Below are positions 47,927 to 56,759 of a stretch of 64,000 nt of DNA, piece after piece. The stretch is from JAIQFL01 sp035295745 (GTDB lineage Bacteria > Acidobacteriota > Terriglobia > Bryobacterales > Bryobacteraceae). The stretch lies in NCBI GenBank assembly GCA_035295745.1, contig DATGIL010000056.1, positions 1-64,000 on the forward strand, given 5' to 3'. Below the pieces are notes generated by a model, which did not search any database, was not told where the DNA came from, and saw only the letters and a program-made list of their open reading frames with translations. The position numbers and the translations under genes were made by a program. Each line of letters opens with the position of its first letter. Positions within the stretch are counted from its first letter, which is position 1.

Positions 47927-48038
47927 ATGATTCGCTCCTGTTTGGCTTTGAAGCCTCATTCCAGCACGCGAATCTAAAGGCAACCTTAAGAAAACCGCAG
48001 TTATCGAAAATTCATATTAGGCGAGCGGGTGCGTGCGT

Positions 48039-49574
48039 TCAGCGCTCTTCCTGCTTGAGGCCGAATGCGTACACGTAGCCGTCATATGTAGCGATGAAGA
48101 TCCTTCCGTTGGAGAGAGCCAGGCCACCGAAATGAGTGAACGAGGAGAGAGGTTCGCTGGCGAACAGTTCCTTTCCGGTGTCCGAATCGAAGGCATGCAG
48201 TGTCGCCTTGCGTGAGCCTCGGACCCGCTCCGCGGTGCTGGTGCGATACTGCTGTACATCCTCCCCGCTGGAAAGCGCGTACACCACGCCGTTGGCGGCA
48301 ATCGGCGGCTCCGGCACGTCCAGATCCCGTGAAATCCACGCCGGAGCCAGCACCGGGGCTTCGCCTTTCATCTCCACACGGAACGCCATAATGCTGCCGT
48401 GCGGCGCGTCGCCGTTGGACATCGGAAATAGAGGCGCGGCGGCGGGATGCGGAGGCCCCCACGCCGGTGCATAGATCCAGCGAGTCCCCTTGGCGTCTTC
48501 GACGGTCGCAAACGCGCCCCAGAATCCGTGCCCTGAGTAGTTCACGTCTTCATTGGTGAAGAGCTCGCTGCGAAACAAGGGCGTGCGATGCGTCTCGCCG
48601 CCAAACGACCTGGTGTCGAGCAGGAAGAGGCGACCCTCCTTTCCTCCACCCACCAGGTACTCCTTGCCGTGGAACGAAAACACCAAAGGCGAGATGCATC
48701 CCATGTCCAGGTCTTTGCGGGTGAGCCATTCGCGATTCAGGGGAGTGTAGGAGTCGGTCAGCTTCATCTCCTTCGCCGAGATGGCGAGGAAACTGTCGGC
48801 GAACTCGCCGGCATCGGGATCGAACGTGCCGTCGCCGGACTCACCAAAGATCGTGCCCGACGGCGAGATGGCCACACCGGCGCGTCCCCAGATGCCCGGC
48901 CGGCCGGCTTGAAAAGACCGCACCATATGCTCCGGCGATTTCAGATCGATCGCGTACACTCCTGAGGCGACGCCGTTGCAACGCTGACCGATTGCCGTGT
49001 ACAGGCTGCCATCGAAGAGATTCAAACTCCAGTTTTTGGAAAACGCCGGAACGAACGGGACCGGTGGAAACCGATCCTCACCGTCTTCCACCGCGAGCGC
49101 GTGCAGGACACCATCGCTTGCAATCACGTAAGCCGTTTTCATCCGGCCGCCGTCGATCGCGGGCGTCGCGTTGACCGCGAAGGGACAGAGGGTGTTCGAC
49201 GTGCGGCTGGGATTGGCCGTGATCTTGAAGGTACGCTTCCAAATCAGCTTGCCGGTGTCAGCATCGATGGCGTAGACATTGTCCGAACTGCCCGCGACGA
49301 CGACGAATTCCTTGATGCCGCGCGGAGTTTTCACCTGATCGACAACCACGGGAGTGGCAAGCGAAGTCAGTTCCTTCGGCACGTTATCGATCTGGATTTT
49401 CCATTTCAGCTCCAGCGTTGCGGCATTGGTTCGGTTCAGGATGGTCTCGTTCTTTGCCCAGCCAGTCCTCTGCGAATCGCCTCCGAAGGTGAGCCAGTCC
49501 GCGGAAAGCCTGCTCGCCAAGGCCACAACCGTCAGGCAGAAGAGGGCAACGTTCGACTTCGTGCGATGCACCAT
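48039..49574 (-). CDS. Exported PQQ-like quinoprotein beta-propeller
   Basis: 511 aa with a signal peptide (VALFCLTVVALASRLSA). Repeated propeller strands are readable: VVVAGSSDNVYAIDADTGKL, IWKRTF; AYVIASDGVLHALAVEDG; ATLHAFDSDTGKELFASEPL; GRIFIATYDGYVYAFGLKQE. These are the tryptophan-docking-type repeats of PQQ-binding-like proteins. The catalytic residues of true PQQ dehydrogenases are not evident, so it may be structural or bind a cofactor without oxidising alcohol. It ends 112 bp from the phosphodiesterase gene and reads the same way, so it may head the operon. The second receptor diverges from it. Confidence 0.8.
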   Translation of the reverse strand: MVHRTKSNVALFCLTVVALASRLSADWLTFGGDSQRTGWAKNETILNRTNAATLELKWKIQIDNVPKELTSLATPVVVDQVKTPRGIKEFVVVAGSSDNVYAIDADTGKLIWKRTFKITANPSRTSNTLCPFAVNATPAIDGGRMKTAYVIASDGVLHALAVEDGEDRFPPVPFVPAFSKNWSLNLFDGSLYTAIGQRCNGVASGVYAIDLKSPEHMVRSFQAGRPGIWGRAGVAISPSGTIFGESGDGTFDPDAGEFADSFLAISAKEMKLTDSYTPLNREWLTRKDLDMGCISPLVFSFHGKEYLVGGGKEGRLFLLDTRSFGGETHRTPLFRSELFTNEDVNYSGHGFWGAFATVEDAKGTRWIYAPAWGPPHPAAAPLFPMSNGDAPHGSIMAFRVEMKGEAPVLAPAWISRDLDVPEPPIAANGVVYALSSGEDVQQYRTSTAERVRGSRKATLHAFDSDTGKELFASEPLSSFTHFGGLALSNGRIFIATYDGYVYAFGLKQEER

Positions 49575-49724
49575 GGAAACCGATCCTAAACTCCCGCTGT
49601 GAATGTTTGATGACGGACGGTTGATGAAATTTCAATGACGTGGCCTGTTCTTAAGGTTGTCTACAGGTTCAGGTGCTACATTCCGGTTCTCATCGATGCG
49701 CCTTTCTGGAAGGAGTCATTTCGC

Positions 49725-52700
49725 ATGAAACTACGTCTGCTCGTCCCAGCCTTTCTGCTTTTGGCGGCCGCCCAGTCGTATGCCCAGTTCGAGGCGACCG
49801 TCCTCGGCACGGTCACCGACAAGTCTGGGTCGGCCGTCCCACGCGCGGCCATAACGCTTCTCAACATCCAAACCGGGGTGTCCGAAAAGGGCACAACCGG
49901 CGAGAACGGCACCTACCAATTTGTCAGCGTCGCCGTCGGACGCTATCGAGTCACCGTGCAAGCCGCAGGATTCAAAACCGCGACTACCGAAGAATTCTCG
50001 GCCGATGTCGGCGCGCGGCAGCGGGTGGATGTCCGGTTGGAGGTGGGCGAACTCAACCAGACCATCGATGTCCGGGCGGCCGCGGCCGCCCTGGAGACGG
50101 ATTCCAGCAATCGCGGCCAGGTGATCGAGCACCACACCATCGTCGATCTGCCGCTGAACGGCCGCGAATACGCGGATCTCGCGCTCCTCGCGCCCGGAGT
50201 GCGCAAGGCCGTGCAAAGCAACACGGCGACTCGCGACGGCGCCTACGACGTAAACGGCATGAGGTCCGCATTCAACTCTTACAACCTCGATGGTCTCGAC
50301 AATAACGCTTACGGCACCAGCAACCAGGGATTCTCTTACCAGGTAGTGCAGGCGTCGCCGGACGCCGTGCAGGAGTTCCGGTTCGACACCAATAACTACA
50401 GCGCCGAGTTCGGGCGCGCCGCGGGCGCCGTGATCAATGCCAGCATCCGCAGTGGTACAAATGAATTGCATGGGTCGGTGTGGGAGTTCTTGCGCAACAC
50501 GCAGTTGAATGCGGTGGGCTTCTTTCAGCCGGTGGGCGGCCAGAAACCAACGCTCGTGCAGAACCAATTCGGGGCCGCCGTGGGAGGGCCGGTTCGCAGA
50601 AACAAACTGTTCTTCTTTACCGACTACGAAGGCTTCCGCAGCGCCGCCCACTCCCTGAGCTATTCCACGCTGCCCACAGCCCCGCAGAAACAGGGCAACC
50701 TCGGAACCGCGATCGTGAATCCGCTCACCGGAGCCTCTTATCAGAACGGCATCGTTCCCGTCGATCAGATCACACCGTTCGCGGCGAAGGTGCTCTCGGC
50801 GTTGCCCGATCCCAATCTCCCCGGAGCGGCCAATAACTACCAGTCCTCTCCCGACACCATCACGCCCAGCGACAAAGGCGATGCGCGCATCGATTACTAC
50901 CTCAAGCAGAATCTCACCTTCTTCGGCCGCTTCAGTACCCGCCTGCAAAATCAGATCGTGAACGCGGCCATCTCAGGGCCTTCTGGAGGCGATCCCGACC
51001 TCTTCCGCAGCTACGACCGGTCGATTGCGCTGGGCTCCACTTGGACGCTCGGCGCGAAAACGGTGATGAACTTCCGTCTGGGTCTCACCCGCATGGAAGG
51101 CGCCGATTTCAAGGCCTCCGAACTGAACAACACTCAGGGTATGTTCACGATCTATGGAATTCCCGGCACTCCCGAGACGAAGCCGATCGCGAGCGGACTG
51201 AACACCCAAAGCATCACGGGCTATTCTTCCTTCGGGCACAATTCCGGGCAGCATCAATATCCGGAGGTCATCAATCCCAAGGCCGACTACTCGCGAGTGG
51301 AAGGCCGCCACACGATCAAGGCGGGCGTGGAGTATCAGCACATCGCGACCGAGATCCTCGACCTGAATCCGCTGACCGGCAAAGATACATACACCGGGCA
51401 GTTCAGCCGCCCCGCGGGAGCCAAAAGCAACAACATTTACAACTTCGCCGACTTTCTGTTCGGCGCCCGCGATTCCTACAACATGAACAGCTACGGGCTG
51501 TTCCATTACCTCCAGCAGATGTATTTCGGCTACGTGCAGGATGATTTCCGCGCGACCCACAACCTGACTTTCAACATCGGACTGCGTTACGAATTTGCTA
51601 CGCCGCAATACGAGGCGTACAACCATCTGAGCAACTTCAACCCTGCCACCAACAACCTGATCCTTGCCAAGGGCGGCTCACTGTACGACCGCGCGCTGGT
51701 CAATCCCGATCCTCTGAATTTCGCGCCGCGTTTCGGTTTTGCGTACAGCCTCAATTCGAAGACGGTGATCCGCAGCGCGTACGGCATCAGCTACGAGCAT
51801 TTCAATCGCTCCGGGCGCGAGAATCTGCTGGCCTACAACGGACCCTACGTCGTGAACGAACTGGTGAACCAGACGCCCTCGCAGCCGCTGTGCACCGGCG
51901 ATCAATACCTGGGCTGCTTCCGCCCCACGATGCTCGGCTATCCGGCCGGTTTCACCGCATCGGCCAACTTCAACACATCGACAACCAACATCCACTACAC
52001 TCCGAGCAATACCAAAAGCACCTATGTGCAGAGCTGGCACCTCACAGTCCAGCGCGAATTGTCACGCGATCTGACACTCGACGTGGGGTACGTCGGCAAC
52101 CACGGCACGCACGTCTACCAGTTGGGCGATTACAACCAGGCCGTTCCGAATCTACCGGGGCAGAGCCTTAGCCTGGCGGCGCGCCGGCCGGTGCAGAATT
52201 TCAGCGAGATCGAAACCTCCTTCAACGAATCCAACTCCAGCTACAACTCCCTGCAAGCCAAGCTCGAAAAGCGCTTCTCCAGTGGAATCTCGCTACTCAA
52301 TTCGTTTGCCTGGTCCAAAGCGCTGGACATCGCACCTTCCAACATGGAAACCGGCAACGGCTCGAACTACTACATGAATTTCCGGAACTGGAGATCGGCC
52401 TGGGCGATTTCCGATTACGATTTGCCGTTCCAGAACACAACCAGCTTTGTTTGGGACACGCCGATCGGCAAAGGAAGGAGATTCGGATCCGGCATGTCGG
52501 CGGTCGCAGATGCGTTCCTCGGAGGCTGGCGGCTGGCCGGCATCAATACCGCCATCAGCGGGCAACCCATTAACTTCACCTACACGCCCAGCACTGCCGG
52601 TTCCGTGGCGGGTTCGAATCTTCCCATGCGCCCCAACGTAGTCGGCAATCCGTTTCTTCCAACGGGCGAGCGCACGCCGCAGGTGTACTTCAACATCGCG

Positions 52701-52976
52701 GCGTTCGCGGTGCCCGATATCTCGCAACCATTCGGCAGTGCCGGCCGCAACATCGGACGCAGCGACGGAATCTACACCTTCGATCTGGCGATCGACAAAT
52801 CGTTCGTGATCCGGCCGGAGCGCCAGCGCCTCCAGTTTCGCGCCGAAGCGTTCAACGTTCTCAACAAGACCAACTTTCAGGCCGCCGCGAGCAACATCTC
52901 CACGAGTACATTCGGGACCATTACCAAAACGTTCCCGGCGCGGCAGATTCAGCTGGCTCTGAAGTATACGTTCTAA
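49725..52976 (+). CDS. TonB-dependent-receptor-like outer-membrane protein with carboxypeptidase-regulatory domain
   Basis: 1083 aa from the ATG at 49725 after AAGGAG, at the start of the signal LRLLVPAFLLLAAAQSYAQ. The N-terminal regulatory domain reads TVTDKSGSAVPRAAITLLNI, then YRVTVQAAGFKT; the plug has HTIVDLPLNGREYADLALLA, LDGLDNNAYG and NNYSAEFGRAAGAVINASIR, SGTNELHGSVWEF. The barrel ends with LALKYTF. It is the same family as the gene at 43540 but clearly diverged, so it is not a recent duplicate. It diverges from the PQQ-like gene with 150 bp between and is followed 6 bp later by the ThuA gene, with which it probably forms a unit. Confidence 0.88.
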   Translation: MKLRLLVPAFLLLAAAQSYAQFEATVLGTVTDKSGSAVPRAAITLLNIQTGVSEKGTTGENGTYQFVSVAVGRYRVTVQAAGFKTATTEEFSADVGARQRVDVRLEVGELNQTIDVRAAAAALETDSSNRGQVIEHHTIVDLPLNGREYADLALLAPGVRKAVQSNTATRDGAYDVNGMRSAFNSYNLDGLDNNAYGTSNQGFSYQVVQASPDAVQEFRFDTNNYSAEFGRAAGAVINASIRSGTNELHGSVWEFLRNTQLNAVGFFQPVGGQKPTLVQNQFGAAVGGPVRRNKLFFFTDYEGFRSAAHSLSYSTLPTAPQKQGNLGTAIVNPLTGASYQNGIVPVDQITPFAAKVLSALPDPNLPGAANNYQSSPDTITPSDKGDARIDYYLKQNLTFFGRFSTRLQNQIVNAAISGPSGGDPDLFRSYDRSIALGSTWTLGAKTVMNFRLGLTRMEGADFKASELNNTQGMFTIYGIPGTPETKPIASGLNTQSITGYSSFGHNSGQHQYPEVINPKADYSRVEGRHTIKAGVEYQHIATEILDLNPLTGKDTYTGQFSRPAGAKSNNIYNFADFLFGARDSYNMNSYGLFHYLQQMYFGYVQDDFRATHNLTFNIGLRYEFATPQYEAYNHLSNFNPATNNLILAKGGSLYDRALVNPDPLNFAPRFGFAYSLNSKTVIRSAYGISYEHFNRSGRENLLAYNGPYVVNELVNQTPSQPLCTGDQYLGCFRPTMLGYPAGFTASANFNTSTTNIHYTPSNTKSTYVQSWHLTVQRELSRDLTLDVGYVGNHGTHVYQLGDYNQAVPNLPGQSLSLAARRPVQNFSEIETSFNESNSSYNSLQAKLEKRFSSGISLLNSFAWSKALDIAPSNMETGNGSNYYMNFRNWRSAWAISDYDLPFQNTTSFVWDTPIGKGRRFGSGMSAVADAFLGGWRLAGINTAISGQPINFTYTPSTAGSVAGSNLPMRPNVVGNPFLPTGERTPQVYFNIAAFAVPDISQPFGSAGRNIGRSDGIYTFDLAIDKSFVIRPERQRLQFRAEAFNVLNKTNFQAAASNISTSTFGTITKTFPARQIQLALKYTF

Positions 52977-52982
52977 CCCGCC

Positions 52983-53558
52983 ATGATCCGAAAATCAATC
53001 CTACTCATCGCGCTCGCCGCGGCCGTGATCGCACAGAACCCCGCGCCCCGCAAGATTCAGGTCCTCATCATCACCGGCCGCGACGATCACGACTGGCGTG
53101 GCGCCACCGCGTCCATGCGCCAATCTCTCGCTGCGGCCGGCATTTTCGAAGTGCGGACAACCGAGGAATTCCGGGACGCAGGCGTTTCCTCGCTGGCGCC
53201 CTACGAGGTTGCCGTGCTGGTGTACAACGACAAAGACCCTGCGGATCGCTGGACCGATCGCTCTCGCGAGGCGCTGCTGGGTTTCGTGCGTGGCGGCAAG
53301 GGGCTGGTAGTGTATCATCACTCCGCCGCCGGCTTCCACGACTGGCCCGAATTCGCGCAACTCTGCGGCGGCAATTACTACGGCGGCGCGCTATCACAGA
53401 ATTACAATATCGAGGTGTTTCAATGTCTCAAATGCGCAACACCTCGACACCGAAGTATCTCACGACCTCGACATCGGCATTTTGGGGTATTGCAAACTCG
53501 CACGCGCCCAGTATCAGCTGCCTTATGCACAGGAATTGAGCCGGATCAGCCCGCCTGA
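52983..53558 (+). pseudogene. ThuA-domain protein, cut short upstream of an insertion sequence
   Basis: The signal peptide (MIRKSILLIALAAAVIAQ) and first 130 residues match ThuA-like proteins: IQVLIITGRDDHDWRGATAS, VAVLVYNDKDPADRW, GFVRGGKGLVVYHHSAAGFH and FAQLCGGNYYGGAL. After about 53400 the sequence changes abruptly to unrelated residues and stops at 53558, inside the insertion sequence. Full ThuA proteins are about 250-300 aa, so the C-terminal half is lost. ThuA is a class-I-amidotransferase-like fold linked to trehalose or other sugar use. It reads with the receptor gene upstream, so it once belonged to that locus. Confidence 0.75.
53523..53532 (+). repeat. Left inverted repeat of the IS1380-like element
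   Basis: TTATGCACAG, complementary to 55269-55278. Similarity does not extend clearly further inward. Confidence 0.6.
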
Positions 53559-53655
53559 ATGACAGCCCGTTTGGGACCCCCGAAAATCCTGCGGTAAAAC
53601 AGGAGAGCCGCGAAGCGCCAACTTCGCGAGCTGACTTTCGGAGGTCACCCAAACG

Positions 53656-55110
53656 GTGAGCAACAAAACAAAGCATATCGATAGGAAGCGCGCGAGGCAA
53701 GTGGCTGAAAGAGCTATCGCGGAGCCCAATAAAATCGGTGCCTCCACGCCATACGACTTCGATGGCAAGAATTTGACGGCCTACGGAGGGCTGTTGCCGG
53801 TGGCGACCCTGCTGGAGAAGTTGGGATTCCAGCAACTCGTGGAGGAGACGCTGACGGTGAAGCGCGTCACGCGAGCTATGAACATGTATCAGTTCGTGTT
53901 GTCCATGGTGTTGGCGATCTACGTGGGGTTTTCGCGATTGCACCATCTACGCTTCCTGGAGCGGGAGCCGATGCTGACTGGCATCGTGAAAGTATTGCGG
54001 CTGCCGCCGCAGTGCACCTTTTGGCGGTTTCTGGCCTCGCTGCATCTGGGTGTCGCGCGCCAACTGCTGGAAGTGCAGCGACGGATGAGGGAACGGGTGT
54101 GGGAGGCGGCGCACGTCCAACTGGCGTCGGTCACGCTCGATACCGACACGACGGTACACACGCTGTTTGGCCATCAGATGGGCGGACGCAAAAGCTATAA
54201 CCCGAAGAACAAGGGCAAGAAGAGCTACCAGCCAATCCTGACGTTCTTGTCGGAAACGCGGGAATACATCAGTGGTGAACTACGCAATGGGGATCGGCCG
54301 ACTGGCGTGCAGATCGCCCGGCACCTGGAGAGTGTATTTGCCGCCTTGCCCCCCACAGTGAAGACGATCTATGCGCGGGCAGACTCGGGATTCTACTGCG
54401 GGGAAGCGGTGGAAGCCTACCAGAGTCGGGGCGTGCAGTTCATCATCTCAGCCCGCAAGACGTCTCGTTTGGTGGAAGAACTGAAGGCTGCCGTCTGGCA
54501 GGGCTCACCACGTACGGACGCCGATGGACAATGCGAGTTTCGTTATCAACCAGAGGGATGGGGCAAAGCCTATCGGTTCCTCGCCCTGCGCTACCAGAAG
54601 CAGGCCCAGCCGAGCGCTCCCGAAGAGCCCGAGCAGTATCAGTTGTTCGATACGCCGGAGTACCGCTATCGCGTGTTCGTCACCAATATGACAGAGGCCA
54701 TCTATATGCTGGCCTGGTTCTACAATCAGCGGGCGGGAGCGGAGAATCTGATCAAGGAAGCCAATAACGATGCGGGTTTGGCAGCGCATCCATCGGCTCG
54801 TTGGTTGATGAACTGCAATCATTTCCAATTGGCGATGCTGGCCTACAACCTGAATTGCTGGCTGATGCTGTTCAATCGCGAGGAAGACGCCAAGGTGGCA
54901 ACTCTCCAGCACACCACACTGGCGACGGCACGCTTGCGGTTCTTGTTTCTCGCCGCCAAGATCTGGCGTCACGCCGGTCGGGTGGGCGTCAGCTACAGCG
55001 ATCACTACGAAGAAAAAGGCATCTTCAGCCGACTGTTGGACCGGCTGCGGGCAATCGCCCCCGACGGACAGCGCTTTGGCCCTGTCCTGGTTACGCCGCT
55101 GACCGGATGA
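53656..55110 (+). CDS. IS1380-family transposase
   Basis: 484 aa from a GTG after a CGGAGG site. Marks of the family are LTAYGGLLPVATLLEKLGFQ, then VTLDTDTTVHTLFGHQMGGR (catalytic Asp), IYARADSGFYCGEAVEAYQS (second Asp), RGVQFIISARK, and the C-terminal WFYNQRAGAENLIKEANNDA (Glu) followed by MNCNHFQLAMLAYNLNCWLM. The frame is intact from start to stop and of normal length, so it is probably functional. It is the only gene between the ThuA remnant and tRNA-Val. Confidence 0.88.
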   Translation: MSNKTKHIDRKRARQVAERAIAEPNKIGASTPYDFDGKNLTAYGGLLPVATLLEKLGFQQLVEETLTVKRVTRAMNMYQFVLSMVLAIYVGFSRLHHLRFLEREPMLTGIVKVLRLPPQCTFWRFLASLHLGVARQLLEVQRRMRERVWEAAHVQLASVTLDTDTTVHTLFGHQMGGRKSYNPKNKGKKSYQPILTFLSETREYISGELRNGDRPTGVQIARHLESVFAALPPTVKTIYARADSGFYCGEAVEAYQSRGVQFIISARKTSRLVEELKAAVWQGSPRTDADGQCEFRYQPEGWGKAYRFLALRYQKQAQPSAPEEPEQYQLFDTPEYRYRVFVTNMTEAIYMLAWFYNQRAGAENLIKEANNDAGLAAHPSARWLMNCNHFQLAMLAYNLNCWLMLFNREEDAKVATLQHTTLATARLRFLFLAAKIWRHAGRVGVSYSDHYEEKGIFSRLLDRLRAIAPDGQRFGPVLVTPLTG

Positions 55111-55268
55111 GCAGACGCATAGAGTTTTATGCATTACGGAGCCAACCAATTCAACCAGATGGAAACATAACGAACCGGTGGAGGCAGATCACAGGGTTAG
55201 GGATCAGTAGAGGACGAGAACTCGGAGATCACATCATCGCGTCAAATGCGGCCCAGGCCAGACTCCGT

Positions 55269-55278
55269 CTGTGCATAA
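55269..55278 (-). repeat. Right inverted repeat of the IS1380-like element
   Basis: CTGTGCATAA, complementary to 53523-53532. It lies 26 bp from the tRNA-Val gene. Confidence 0.6.
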
Positions 55279-55303
55279 TTCAGGTGTAAGTATTTGAGAA
55301 CAG

Positions 55304-55380
55304 TGGTGGGCCCGTGCAGACTCGAACTGCAGACCTCTACCGTGTCAAGGTAGCGCTCTAACCAACTGAGCTACGGGCCC
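55304..55380 (-). tRNA. tRNA-Val (anticodon GAC)
   Basis: 77 bases on the minus strand with all parts: acceptor GGGCCCG pairing with CGGGCCC, D arm around AGCTCAGTTGGTTAGAGC, anticodon stem CTACC/GGTAG with loop TTGACAC, T arm GCAGTTCGAGTCTGC and an encoded CCA end (TGG at 55304-55306 on the plus strand). The anticodon GAC reads valine GUC and GUU codons. Confidence 0.97.
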
Positions 55381-55424
55381 GTGAGAGGGGGTAATCCAAA
55401 TTATAACACCGGCAACGTTGCTCG

Positions 55425-55778
55425 TCATTCCTTGCTGAACGCATCCACCGCTTCTTGCGGCGTCCCGCAAACCGTGACGATCCGATTCACCTGCGTGATC
55501 TTCAGCATATCGAGGACCCGGCCGTCCGGCGCGACCGCGACCAGTCTGCCGCCCGCCTCCTTCAGCCGTCCGGCCGCCAGTGCGACCAGGCCGATTCCGG
55601 CGCTGTCGATGTAGGTCACGCCGGTCAGGTTCAGGATCGCGCGGGTGCGGCCGGCTTTCACCAGCTCGTCCACAATCGTTTCCACGCGCTGGCTTTCGCG
55701 GCCCAGGGCGAACCTGCCCGTCAGGTCAATTCCGGCGATCCCCGGTTCGATCTGTCGTTCCTCAATTTGCAGCAGCAT
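55425..55778 (-). CDS. STAS-domain anti-sigma-factor antagonist-like protein
   Basis: 117 aa. One STAS domain: IAGIDLTGRFALGRESQRVE, then AILNLTGVTYIDSAGIGLVA, with the Ser of DSAG as the usual phosphorylation site, and LDMLKITQVNRIVTVCGTPQ, EAVDAF at the end. Such proteins bind an anti-sigma kinase when dephosphorylated (as SpoIIAA does) or act in stressosome-like relays. No kinase or phosphatase gene is adjacent, so the partner is elsewhere. It is transcribed toward tRNA-Val. Confidence 0.88.
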   Translation of the reverse strand: MLLQIEERQIEPGIAGIDLTGRFALGRESQRVETIVDELVKAGRTRAILNLTGVTYIDSAGIGLVALAAGRLKEAGGRLVAVAPDGRVLDMLKITQVNRIVTVCGTPQEAVDAFSKE

Positions 55779-55808
55779 AAGAGATTGGGTTCAGGATAAC
55801 GCGCTACC

Positions 55809-56759
55809 TTACGGATCCACAAGGGATAAGATCGTCATCGGAGCATTGCCCTCGAGCCGGTTATTGACGAAGAGGAAGAGGAACTCCTTGTTCTCGCGCG
55901 CTCGCCCAATCAGCACCCGCATCGCCTGCCGCGCCTCCGGATTGGGGTCCTGCACCGAGGTGTACGGAGCGAATGTCTGCACCGCTTCCTCGTACACCCG
56001 CCCGCGCCGTAACAGAGCCCGGCAGACGAGAAAATCGGCCGTGGCCGACTCCGGAATCGCCAGTTGATGTTGCAGTTCGGGCATCCTCGACCACGCATTA
56101 TAAACGTGGGCCACGCGGCGGCTCCGCAGACACGCGAAGTAGTCCTTCTCCAGAAACTCGGGATTGCGAATCTCCACGGCGTATCGAAACTCCGTAGGGA
56201 GCGCCGCCAGAAACGGATCCAGACGATCGAGGAACTGCGGCACGTCTTCGAAGCTGCGGCGATTGAACGTGCCAAATTCGAAGATCAACACCGCGACCCG
56301 CTCGCGATATGCGGCAAGCGGACGGAGGAACATCTCGCGAAGCATCTGGACATCCAGAAATGCCTCGTTCTCCAGGCCCGCCTGCGGCCCGTACCGTGCG
56401 TGAGCCGGGAACACTTTGCAAGTGATCTGTTCCGGCACTTTGAAGGCGAACCGGAAATGCGCGGGAGTCTGTCGAAACAGCTTGCTCCAAAAATCTTCCG
56501 TGGGGAACTGGTAGAAGGCGAAGTCGCCGCACACCGCGGGAAAGATCTCCGCATATTCCTTCAGACATTCGGCCTCGAAGAGTTTTTTGGAAAAGCGGCC
56601 CCGCGACAGATACCGTTCGCGCCGGTAGATCTGTCCCACCCAACCCTCGTACTTCCACGAACTGCCGCCGATGTAAATGTTCTGCCGTGCCAGCTCGCGC
56701 AAGCGGTCTGCCAGACCGTCGCGGTCGAATCCGGGCTCCTCGAAGAGTGGACCTACCAC
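55809..56759 (-). CDS. DUF72 family protein
   Basis: 316 aa. NIYIGGSSWKYEGWVGQIY, then YAEIFPAVCGDFAFYQFPTE, HFRFAFKVPEQITCKVFPAH, VAVLIFEFGTF and the late RYAVEIRNPEFLEKDYFACL segment match DUF72, a TIM-barrel-like family (YecE) with unknown activity. An N-terminal extension of about 28 residues precedes the domain. It overlaps the end of the gamma-glutamyltransferase gene by seven bases, so the two are probably co-transcribed. No catalytic role can be stated. Confidence 0.85.
   Translation of the reverse strand: MVGPLFEEPGFDRDGLADRLRELARQNIYIGGSSWKYEGWVGQIYRRERYLSRGRFSKKLFEAECLKEYAEIFPAVCGDFAFYQFPTEDFWSKLFRQTPAHFRFAFKVPEQITCKVFPAHARYGPQAGLENEAFLDVQMLREMFLRPLAAYRERVAVLIFEFGTFNRRSFEDVPQFLDRLDPFLAALPTEFRYAVEIRNPEFLEKDYFACLRSRRVAHVYNAWSRMPELQHQLAIPESATADFLVCRALLRRGRVYEEAVQTFAPYTSVQDPNPEARQAMRVLIGRARENKEFLFLFVNNRLEGNAPMTILSLVDP

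Larger units (their letters stand above)
53523..55278 (+). mobile_element. IS1380-like insertion sequence
   Basis: A full-length transposase lies between short inverted ends: TTATGCACAG at 53523-53532 and CTGTGCATAA at 55269-55278. Length is about 1756 bp. No four-base target duplication is visible, and about 120 bp of unexplained DNA separate the left end from the ThuA break, so the junction has been rearranged. Confidence 0.7.
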
